DNA of 64,000 bases, from the NCBI RefSeq assembly GCF_010671925.1, contig NZ_JAAHIH010000003.1, positions 186,001-250,000 of the forward strand. The letters run 5' to 3'. Position 1 is the stretch's first letter, and each line of letters starts with the position of its first letter. Below are positions 26,290 through 33,790 of the stretch, in pieces. The notes below the pieces were generated by a model that worked only from the letters and a program-made list of their open reading frames with translations, was not told the origin of the DNA and made no database searches. The translations under genes were made by a program, and so were the position numbers. Source of the DNA: Moorena sp. SIOASIH (GTDB lineage Bacteria > Cyanobacteriota > Cyanobacteriia > Cyanobacteriales > Coleofasciculaceae).

Positions 26290-27072
26290 GGCATCACCGT
26301 GCCAAAACGGTAATATTGGACGCGGTTTGGCCGAAATCCTTGCCCAATAAGCATCTTAGCCACTGATTTTTCGGTAGCACTGGTTTTTTGTTCCCTATAG
26401 GTTAGGTAAACGGAAAATTCGGTATGGTAAATAGTTAAACAACAGCATTACATTGAGCTTAATTCACATCAATTTCATAGTATCGAAGCGATGAATATAA
26501 CTCAGGCTTCAAAGATGCCAGGTATTCGACAAAGGATGTCTCTGATGCCAGGATGGACAACTGAAATTGTAATCTGTGCCCCACAGAAGTTTGTATGGGA
26601 GCAGGTCACCGACTTTGAAGCATACTCAGATTGGAATCCCTTTGTACTTCAGGCTTACGCACAGTTCGAGGCTGAAGGGACAATTTGCTTCAAGGAAAAC
26701 CTTAAACAGTTTGGTCAACACTGGATCAAAGCTCAATTTTTATCTATTGACTTACCCAATTCCTTCGTTTGGCAAGGGCATTTTGGAACACCATTTCTGT
26801 TCAGTGTTCGTCACTCATTTATGTTTGAATCGATTAACGAACATCAAACCCGATTTACTCAAGTACATAAGAACTCCGGGCTGCTCATTCCTTATCTAGC
26901 TTGGCGAGGTGTCTATTGTATCAGTTATCAAGGTTATCTCAATTATAATCAGGCGCTCAAAGAGCGATGTGAGAGTAGAGTAGCAGATTTGTAATCTAAT
27001 ACAATCTAAGCTGAGTTTGGGTAAGGGTTTCAGCCTTAGATTACAATTTTCCCGTTTCGGCACGGTGATGCC
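26290..27072. mobile_element. 783-bp non-autonomous element with passenger SRPBCC gene
   Basis: The left end is GGCATCACCGTGCCAAAACGG, and the right end is the complement of GGCATCACCGTGCCGAAACGG, so the inverted repeats are 21 bp with one mismatch. The 5-bp target AATCT is duplicated at 26285-26289 and 27073-27077. No transposase is encoded; the only gene is the SRPBCC protein. It must be moved by a transposase elsewhere. Confidence 0.88.
26491..26994 (+). CDS. SRPBCC (START-like) family protein
   Basis: A 167-residue protein with the SRPBCC/polyketide-cyclase-like core: TEIVICAPQKFVWEQVTDFE, YSDWNPFVLQA, SFVWQGHFGTPFLFSVRHSF and the C-terminal helix region ISYQGYLNYNQALKERCE. Members bind hydrophobic ligands in a helix-grip pocket; the ligand is not predictable. 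It lies inside the 783-bp mobile element as its only gene, 180 bp from the left end. Met9 is an alternative start. Confidence 0.8.
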   Translation: MNITQASKMPGIRQRMSLMPGWTTEIVICAPQKFVWEQVTDFEAYSDWNPFVLQAYAQFEAEGTICFKENLKQFGQHWIKAQFLSIDLPNSFVWQGHFGTPFLFSVRHSFMFESINEHQTRFTQVHKNSGLLIPYLAWRGVYCISYQGYLNYNQALKERCESRVADL

Positions 27073-27166
27073 AATCTGACCGGTTGAATCAATCAATTCA
27101 GGCTCGTGCTTTTACCACAGGTAAAGATATCTTCTTTGGGCAGGGGGAATATAACCCTGGAAGCTC

Positions 27167-27640
27167 TTGTAGGGTGGGCAAATGGACATGATTCCTAATT
27201 AAATTGCCAAACTATCATAATTTGCCCACCCAAGCCTACAGTGCGATCGCGTAGCGTGGCCTACGGCCAATCGCTCTTGTAGGGTGGGCAAATGGACATG
27301 ATTCCTAATTAAATTGCCAAACTATCATAATTTGCCCACCCAAGCCTACAGTGCGATCGCGTAGCGTGGCCTACGGCCAATCGCTCTTGTAGGGTGGGCA
27401 AATAGACATGATTCCTGATTAAATTGCCAACTATCATTATTTGCCCACCCTACCCCTGCTCTGTTGTTGCTTGGGTTAACTAGTGCGATCGCGTAGCGTG
27501 GCCTACGGCCAATCGCTCTTGTAGGGTGGGCAAATGGACATGATTCCTGATTAAATTGCCAACTATCATTATTTGCCCACCCTACCCCTGCTCTGTTGTT
27601 GCTTGGGTTAACTAGGAGAGCTAAGCCACGTTGGTACGGA
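27167..27640. repeat. Four-unit array of GTAGGGTGGGCAAAT palindromes with HIP1-containing linkers
   Basis: Four units begin near 27171, 27278, 27387 and 27520. Each holds GTAGGGTGGGCAAATGGACA ... TTTGCCCACCC. The linkers contain GCGATCGCGTAGCGTGGCC and TACGGCCAATCGCTCTT. The last two units share the linker CTGCTCTGTTGTTGCTTGGG. The array directly follows the broken effector and precedes effector 2. Confidence 0.9.
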
Positions 27641-27723
27641 TGTAGCGCGGTCTTAAAGTGAACCTCATCAGTGCGATTCGGCTATATCATGATGATGTGA
27701 CTGTTAAAGATTTAGTCAAGCTC

Positions 27724-30147
27724 ATGGGTAATCTACGACTAAGCCAAACCAGAAAGACTTTAACTCGAGATCAGTCAATAGTATCAGGAAGTAGGAAGCC
27801 AACATACCACCCCATCGAGGAACTGCAAGGGATAATCGGCAACCGAGCACTAGGTAATCTAATTAAATCCCAGCCAGACTTATCTCGACAAGTTCATCGT
27901 TCCCAAGATCCTCTGCTGAGTACTGTCTCCCCTGTTAGTGGGCAATCAATCCAGCGAATGCCAATGTTTAGGGGACTTTCCCATGAGTTCAGGGGCAATT
28001 GGTCTGATGGGAATTTAGTGCAGGCGAAGCTGACTATTGGTGAAGCTGGGGATAAGTATGAACAAGAAGCCGACCGAGTAGCATCGGAAGTAGTAAGACA
28101 AATTAACGCACCAGTTACTAGTCACAGCACTCAACCAGACTCGATTCAAGCTCAAGGTCAGCAAGATGAACTGATGAGGAAACCAATGGTGCAGCTTCAA
28201 TCCAACGAAGGTGCAATGGCGGCTACCCCAAAGTTAGAAAGCTCAATCCAACAGGCAAGGGGGTCGGGGATGCCCATCGCCGAGAGTATTAGGAAACCAA
28301 TGGAACAGTCGTTTGGGGCTGATTTTAGTCGGGTGAAGGTTCACAGTGATGCCCAATCTGACCAGTTGAATCAATCCATTCAGGCTCGTGCTTTTACCAC
28401 AGGTAAAGATATCTTCTTTCGGCAGGGGGAATACAACCCTGGGAGTCGAGGAGGGCAGGAGTTAATTGCCCATGAGTTAACCCATGTGGTGCAGCAAACT
28501 GGGGGGCAAATCCAGTGTAAGTCTCCGAGTGATAGTGTGCCGAGTTCTCCAACATTCCAGGTACACTTAGAGCAGAATAAAACTCTACAGCGGGCACCAA
28601 GCAAAAAAAAATACCCGAAAGAAGAACACCCGAAAAAATGGACGGATTCTCCAAATTGGCTTTCAATACATGACATACCCTTGGAGGAAGCAACGCCGAG
28701 AATTAAACCGGAAGTTTTAAAGCAACTTGGGTTCGGCAATAAAGATGTTCATAAGCAGTTCCAAAAATACTTTCAAGATATATACCTCAAAAAAAGAGGT
28801 GTCAATAAGCTCCTAAGTATTAATGAGCTAAATGTGATTCAAAATATTGCTAACGATGAAGAGGGCAAGAAATATCTAGAAAGCTTACAAATGTTTTCTT
28901 TGGAAGAAGCTAAAGAATACTTAAGAAAAAAGAGTGAGAATGACTGGCTCAAACTACATCCCAATCAAAGACTAATTGTGGCTAGCCTAGCTTGGCTATG
29001 CCGCTCAAACACTCAACTATTACAAGAACTTAGTCTCAACAAAGAGTACTTATTTAAAACTCGTCCTTATCAAATGGCTTTACATTTCAAAGCTAATCAG
29101 CCAGGAGGTAATGAGTATCTGGATGAAATTCGGAGTAACACTGCTCAAGTTTGGCAAAATACCCTTGAATTAGGGGAAAAAGGGAGTGATAAAAAAGCCA
29201 TAATTATTGAAGAAGCCAAGAAGCGTCAGCAAGAAATACATCAATACGGTAAGGCGAAAGGTAGGAAGGTTGATCTAGGTGAGGCGATTGAAAAACATAC
29301 AAAAGCCATAGGGGTGCTTAAAAAAGTATTTTTACTCATGCAAGCTGGATTAAAAGAATGTACTGATATTGGAACCGAGGGTAACTTGCCTAGATATGAG
29401 AAGTGGTCGGAAAATGTTGCTACCGCCCTATCTCATGGTGGCAGAGTCAATATTGTAATTCCTAAGCTAGCGAAAAAAAGTGAAGCAGGCGTAAGAGACC
29501 CCTATGCCTTACTCAATTGGCTTGGTGTAACTCAAGCAGGAAAAATAGACGAAAGTATCGGAGCGTTTAAACGTTCTTTCGGTACACACTTTATGAAAAG
29601 GTCGAGGCAGGAAGAAAAAGTTCGAGAGCAGGGAGGAAAGCTAGCAGCAATTAAAAATAAAATTTATGGAACAGAACTTTATGGCATAAATTTAGCTGTT
29701 GGTGGTATTGGTAAGACAGATTTCAACAGTGATATAATTTTGCCAGATGGAGCCCACGGACATTTGCTGATTGTTTTTCGACCTCCAACTACAGAAAAAT
29801 TCGGAGCTCTAGAGGTTGGAGTAGAAACAACTGCTCCAGGTGGTGCGAGTAACGAGGGATACGTTCATAACTGGAAGTCAACAGAAGCCACCGCAAACCC
29901 TCTATCTAGTGCGGGAGGTGCTAAAGCTGAAAAACACGGCAAAGGAAAGCTGGATTGGAATCGCCTCAGTATAGTTTCTCTCGACGAGATAGATCAAACT
30001 ACAGTAGTAGCAAAGGAAATGGAAAATTGGCTTGACACATTGGAAAGACTAAAAGCTTTCTATGATTTATTGGAAAAAAATGAAAAAATAAGTATTCAAG
30101 ACTTAGTTGGTAAACGAGATAATTTTAGGGGTAAAATCACCTCATAA
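27724..30147 (+). CDS. eCIS effector 2: DUF4157 protein with unknown C-terminal domain
   Basis: The protein has 807 residues from ATG 27724; the frame is open from GTG 27658, which would add 22. The shared N-terminal segment is followed by NLVQAKLTIGEAGDKYEQEA (about 97-116), typical of eCIS-core proteins. The DUF4157 domain spans about 181-261, with MEQSFGADFSRVKVHSD and HELTH (250-254, HExxH). The remaining 540 residues are helical and charged up to about 640, then a possible globular domain has YGINLAVGGIGKTDFNSD, PDGAHGHLLIVFRPP and LEVGVETTAPGG. I recognise no toxin family. It is followed 31 bp later by effector 3. Confidence 0.82.
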   Translation: MGNLRLSQTRKTLTRDQSIVSGSRKPTYHPIEELQGIIGNRALGNLIKSQPDLSRQVHRSQDPLLSTVSPVSGQSIQRMPMFRGLSHEFRGNWSDGNLVQAKLTIGEAGDKYEQEADRVASEVVRQINAPVTSHSTQPDSIQAQGQQDELMRKPMVQLQSNEGAMAATPKLESSIQQARGSGMPIAESIRKPMEQSFGADFSRVKVHSDAQSDQLNQSIQARAFTTGKDIFFRQGEYNPGSRGGQELIAHELTHVVQQTGGQIQCKSPSDSVPSSPTFQVHLEQNKTLQRAPSKKKYPKEEHPKKWTDSPNWLSIHDIPLEEATPRIKPEVLKQLGFGNKDVHKQFQKYFQDIYLKKRGVNKLLSINELNVIQNIANDEEGKKYLESLQMFSLEEAKEYLRKKSENDWLKLHPNQRLIVASLAWLCRSNTQLLQELSLNKEYLFKTRPYQMALHFKANQPGGNEYLDEIRSNTAQVWQNTLELGEKGSDKKAIIIEEAKKRQQEIHQYGKAKGRKVDLGEAIEKHTKAIGVLKKVFLLMQAGLKECTDIGTEGNLPRYEKWSENVATALSHGGRVNIVIPKLAKKSEAGVRDPYALLNWLGVTQAGKIDESIGAFKRSFGTHFMKRSRQEEKVREQGGKLAAIKNKIYGTELYGINLAVGGIGKTDFNSDIILPDGAHGHLLIVFRPPTTEKFGALEVGVETTAPGGASNEGYVHNWKSTEATANPLSSAGGAKAEKHGKGKLDWNRLSIVSLDEIDQTTVVAKEMENWLDTLERLKAFYDLLEKNEKISIQDLVGKRDNFRGKITS

Positions 30148-30178
30148 TATACAAACTATTAAATATTTCGTAAAACTC

Positions 30179-30943
30179 ATGGGTAATCTACGACAAAGCC
30201 AAACAAAAAAAACACTCACTTCTCAACAGCAACAACCATCACCTAGTACCAAGCCAGAGCTCCACCCCATAGAAGAATTGCAAGGGATAATCGGCAACCG
30301 GGCACTAGGTAATTTAATTAAATCCCAGCACCAAAACTCTCACTCAGAAGTTGGTTCCCAACAGAAAGTTGCTCGAACTATTGACCCTCTGCTGAGTAGT
30401 CTTTCCCCTGTTACTGCACAGTCAATTCAGCCAATGCCAATCTTTAGGGGACTTTCCCATGAATTAATGGGCAATTGGCAGCAGGGCAATCCAGTGCAGG
30501 CGAAGCTCACCATTGGTGAAGCTGGGGATAAGTATGAACAAGAAGCTGAGCGAGTAGCATCGGAAGTAGTGGACCTGAATAACACACCAGTTTCTAGTTT
30601 GTCAACTCAACATGAGTCGATTCAACGTCAAGACGAAGAAAGCACTAGCGATAGTAGCACGATTCGAGCGCTAGCCCAGGGCAAGGTAATTTTCGCGGGT
30701 TGGTACAATGGTTGTGGCAATACAGTTAAGATTGATCACGGCAATGGTTTGGTGACACGCTATGCTCATAACCGTAAACTATATGTGAGCCAGGAACAGG
30801 TGGTGCAGCAAGGGGAACCAATCGCAGCAGCTCGCTCTAAAGTTCGTTCTACTGCTCCTCACCTCCACTTTGAAGTCCGTATGCATAAGACACCATCATC
30901 TCCAAGTATCTACATCAGAAGGCAATGTTTTGAATACAGCTAA
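30179..30943 (+). CDS. eCIS effector 3: shared leader fused to an incomplete M23 peptidase
   Basis: 254 residues from ATG 30179; the frame is open upstream to 30107, inside the previous gene. Residues 1-135 are the effector N-terminal segment up to PVQAKLTIGEAGDKYEQEAE, without the DUF4157 core. Residues about 163-235 are an M23 (LytM-like) peptidase part: GNTVKIDHGNGLVTRYAHN (181-199) and TAPHLHFEVR (225-234). YAH and HLH histidines are present, but the upstream zinc ligands (HxxxD motif) are absent, replaced by the leader. Peptidoglycan cleavage would fit an effector role, but the enzyme is probably inactive unless the ligands are supplied otherwise. Confidence 0.8.
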   Translation: MGNLRQSQTKKTLTSQQQQPSPSTKPELHPIEELQGIIGNRALGNLIKSQHQNSHSEVGSQQKVARTIDPLLSSLSPVTAQSIQPMPIFRGLSHELMGNWQQGNPVQAKLTIGEAGDKYEQEAERVASEVVDLNNTPVSSLSTQHESIQRQDEESTSDSSTIRALAQGKVIFAGWYNGCGNTVKIDHGNGLVTRYAHNRKLYVSQEQVVQQGEPIAAARSKVRSTAPHLHFEVRMHKTPSSPSIYIRRQCFEYS

Positions 30944-31240
30944 CAAACCCAAATCCTTCAAACGCTTACATTATCTGAATAATTTATAGTTTATTTAAAA
31001 AATTTTATGTTAATTTAACCAAAGTTTTATTAGCAGATGAATTACTAGTGACAAGGGCTATTGGCATAAAACTTTCTATAGCCTTGGCAACATTGATATC
31101 CAGTCGAGAGCAGCACAAAGGAATTAGTTTTACTCATCGCGATCGCTCCGGTTCTCCCATATTTCTATCACTCCCACAATCCCTTTGACCTGAAAGGCTA
31201 TATGATTATTACACTGTGACTTTTGCCGACTCTTAATTTA
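30944..31240. other. Spacer downstream of effector 3
   Basis: AT-rich DNA with no convincing ORF. It contains ATCGCGATCGCTCC (HIP1) near 31138. Confidence 0.5.
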
Positions 31241-31321
31241 AGCAAGCTCATGGGTAATCTACGACAAAGCCAAACTAAAAAAACACTAACTTCTCAACAG
31301 CAACAAGAGTGCGTACCCTTT
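31241..31321 (+). pseudogene. Effector N-terminal remnant
   Basis: KLMGNLRQSQTKKTLTSQQQ is identical in pattern to the start of effector 3, then the frame enters a GTAGGGTGGGCAAATGG repeat and diverges. Only about 20 codons remain. Confidence 0.8.
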
Positions 31322-31590
31322 TGTAGGGTGGGCAAATGGAGATGATTCCTAATTAAATTACCAAACTATCATAATTTGCCCACCCTACCCCTGAGGTGAG
31401 CAAATCCACTACCGTCTACCCTGTTGTTAATTGGTTTATCGGTTAAAATTGTAGAGCAAGTTAAAAAAATCTTAACCTGCTGAATAGGTGACAAGTGCGA
31501 TCGCCTGATTTTGTAGGGTGAGCAAATTAGCATCAGAGCTGATGACATGATCAAATTCCCAAAATTTGCCCACCCTACCCCTACCTGGCA
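31322..31590. repeat. Two palindromic GTAGGGTG(G/A)GCAAAT units
   Basis: One unit is at about 31322-31389 and a variant (GTAGGGTGAGCAAATTAGC) at about 31514-31582. A HIP1 site (GCGATCGC) separates them at about 31497. The second ends just before the Uma2 start. Confidence 0.8.
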
Positions 31591-31610
31591 AAATTGGAGA
31601 CAACCCTGAA

Positions 31611-32174
31611 ATGGTACAATCACAACCTAAAATACTGACATTGGAGGAGTTTCTGAAACTACCGGAAACAAATCCTGCTAGTGAGTACCTTGATGGAAAA
31701 ATTGTTCAGAAGCCCATGCCTCAAGGAAAACATAGTCGTCTTCAAGGAGAACTAATACCCGCAATCAATAGTTTGGTAAAACCTAAAAAAATTGCTTGCG
31801 CTTTTCCTGAATTACGTTGTACCTTTGGGGGTCGCTCAATAATACCTGACATTTCAGTATTTCTTTGGAACCGAATTCCCTGTGATGATAATGGAGAAAT
31901 TGCCAATGTATTTAACCTGACTCCAGATTGGACTATTGAAATCTTATCTCCAGACCAAAGTCACACAAAAGTAACCAAAAATATTCTTCATTGCCTCAAG
32001 CATGGAACCCAGATCGGTTGGTTGATTGACCCAGAGGAAAAAACTGTGTTTGTTTACCATTCTAAACAAGAAATTGAGGTATTCGAACAACCCGATATGT
32101 TACTTCCTGTACCATCTTTTGTGAGTGAGCTAAATCTGACAGTTAAGGATTTATTTGCCTGGTTATTACTGTAA
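31611..32174 (+). CDS. Uma2-family (PD-(D/E)xK) endonuclease
   Basis: 187 residues from ATG 31611, with GGAG 12 nt upstream; an in-frame start at 31566 would encode repeat-derived residues and is rejected. The Uma2 layout is clear: LEEFLKLPETNPASEYLDGK, MPQGKHSRLQGELI, IIPDISVFLW (Asp), WTIEILSPDQSHTKVTKNI and QIGWLIDPEEKTV. The family is greatly expanded in cyanobacteria, with nuclease-like folds and unknown physiological roles. Confidence 0.9.
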   Translation: MVQSQPKILTLEEFLKLPETNPASEYLDGKIVQKPMPQGKHSRLQGELIPAINSLVKPKKIACAFPELRCTFGGRSIIPDISVFLWNRIPCDDNGEIANVFNLTPDWTIEILSPDQSHTKVTKNILHCLKHGTQIGWLIDPEEKTVFVYHSKQEIEVFEQPDMLLPVPSFVSELNLTVKDLFAWLLL

Positions 32175-32570
32175 CTATGGAGTCCTATAGCATTTTTATT
32201 TTATATTTTGTAGGGTGGGCTATAGCATTTTTATTTGAGTTATGAACATAGGATTGATGCTAAAAGGGAACAGGGAACAGGGAACAGGAAACAGTAGGAA
32301 ACAGCTCCGAAGAGTTTTTAATGTTAGTGCGTACGCTCTTGTCTGGTGGGCAAATGGGCATGATATTTGATCTAATTGCCAAACTCTCGTTATTTGCCCA
32401 CCCTACCCTACTTTTTCAAAAACACTCTTCGGCAATAGAAAGCTAATATCATTTTATAACATTTACCCTGAATAAAAATCTCCCCCATCTCCTAATCTCC
32501 CTATCTCCCCCTCTCTCCACCCTCCCCACACTTCTTTTAGTTATAGATTTACCAATATGAGATGCACCCT
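32175..32570. other. Spacer with palindromic and satellite repeats
   Basis: It holds (GGGAACA)n near 32270-32295, a GGTGGGCAAATGGGCATGAT ... TTTGCCCACCCTAC palindrome at about 32344-32404, and a CTCCC-rich tract at about 32479-32530. No gene is seen. Confidence 0.6.
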
Positions 32571-33338
32571 TCAATCTTCTGGCTCTACACCCATTGCTCG
32601 CAATTGAGCTGCTAGACGTTCAGCTCGTTGATGTTCTCGTTCAGCTCGTTGACGTTCTTGTTCAACTAGCTGTCTTTCTTTCTCAACCGGTGTAGGAATC
32701 CAATTTCCGGCTGCATCGTACCAACGCAACCAAAGTCGGTTTAACTCTTGATAGTTTCCTGACCACAATCCTAAACCTAATTCTATTTCTGGAAGCCAGA
32801 ATTTGTCACGGTTGAGAATCACTTCCCGATAGCTATTGCGCACTAACTCAAACAAGCGTAGTTTATTGCTATTACCATCGAAGACTACGTAATAGGGAAT
32901 CCGTAGCATCCGTTCGTAAACTTCCCATTTAGTTGGGGGTTGGTTGGCTTGTGGCCTAACTTCTCCTAAGTCTTCTTTCTGTGTACTTGGAGAAAGGAAT
33001 TCGATGGCAATAAAAGGAGCTACTCCTTCCTGCCAGATCACGTAACTCAACCGGGATTCTCTTTGTTCGTACAAACGATCCACTCCCAAGACAGCAAACC
33101 AATCGGGACGTTTATACCAAGTAGGATGTTTCAGATTGTAGTAAATATTCAGATCGCTAGCAACGAGAATTTGGTTTCTAGGATAATTGGGGGGGAAAAA
33201 CGTTTTTTCCAGTAAGTCTGCTTGCCATATATGGTATTGATCTGGCAATCCTGAATCCTCCTTTTCCTCGCTAGGTAGATCGTACATTGTCGGTAGGATT
33301 TCTTTCGGGGGTCGGGGTGGATCGGTTTGTTGATACAT
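32571..33338 (-). CDS. Uma2-family protein with coiled-coil tail
   Basis: About 255 residues from the ATG near 33338 (MYQQTDPPRPPK). The open frame extends upstream to 33425 only through translated satellite repeat, so the internal Met is preferred. Core motifs: PNYPRNQILVASDLNIYYN, WFAVLGVD, APFIAIEFLSPSTQKEDLGE and RIPYYVVFDGNSNKLRLFEL. The C-terminus is a Glu/Arg-rich coiled coil (EKERQLVEQERQRAEREHQR), usual for this subfamily. Confidence 0.88.
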   Translation of the reverse strand: MYQQTDPPRPPKEILPTMYDLPSEEKEDSGLPDQYHIWQADLLEKTFFPPNYPRNQILVASDLNIYYNLKHPTWYKRPDWFAVLGVDRLYEQRESRLSYVIWQEGVAPFIAIEFLSPSTQKEDLGEVRPQANQPPTKWEVYERMLRIPYYVVFDGNSNKLRLFELVRNSYREVILNRDKFWLPEIELGLGLWSGNYQELNRLWLRWYDAAGNWIPTPVEKERQLVEQERQRAEREHQRAERLAAQLRAMGVEPED

Positions 33339-33790
33339 AAGCAAAGGGAGTAGGGAGTAGGGAATAGGGAGTAGGGAACAGGGAACAGGGAACAGGGAAC
33401 AGGGAACAGGGAATAAAATTCCCACAATTCCTACACGGATTGCTATAACTTCGATTTTAGATTTTATATTGATGATTGGGTCTACGTTGGTGCGCCCCTA
33501 CTCGTGGATTCGCGCTAACCCTTGGTTTTGCCAAAGTGCGTTCGCGAAGCGTGACCTACGGTCAATCGCTCAACTCAGGTGGGCAAATGGACATGATCAC
33601 TGATCAAATTGCCAAACTCTCATTATTTGCACCCTACTAGCAGATTAAAGCAATAGCTGAGCCAGTATAGCGTTTTTTAACCTAATGAGGTACACATGAT
33701 GTTTTCTGTCTTCCCTATTCTGACTCTACTTATCCCTGCTCCGAAGTCCCTGTTCCCTGTTCCCTGTTCCCTGTTCCCTTGCTATAATCC
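33339..33790. other. Spacer before the eCIS operon
   Basis: Satellites (GGGAGTA, GGGAACA) at about 33342-33415 run over the start of the Uma2 gene. Next comes GCGTTCGCGAAGCGTGACC at about 33538, a GTGGGCAAATGGACATGATC palindrome at about 33580-33640, and (TTCCCTG)n at about 33745-33780, ending 10 bp before the ATPase start. The eCIS promoter should be here but no boxes are assignable. Confidence 0.6.

Larger units (their letters stand above)
26211..27166 (+). pseudogene. DUF4157 effector remnant split by a mobile element
   Basis: 26211-26289 reads RKPMEQSFGADFSGVRVHSD, and 27073-27166 reads SDRLNQSIQARAFTTG and KDIFFGQGEYNPGS. Together they equal the middle of the DUF4157 domain of the next effector gene. 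The reading frame would be restored by removing the element between them and one copy of AATCT. Both ends of the gene are missing, with the 3' end replaced by palindromic repeats. Confidence 0.85.
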
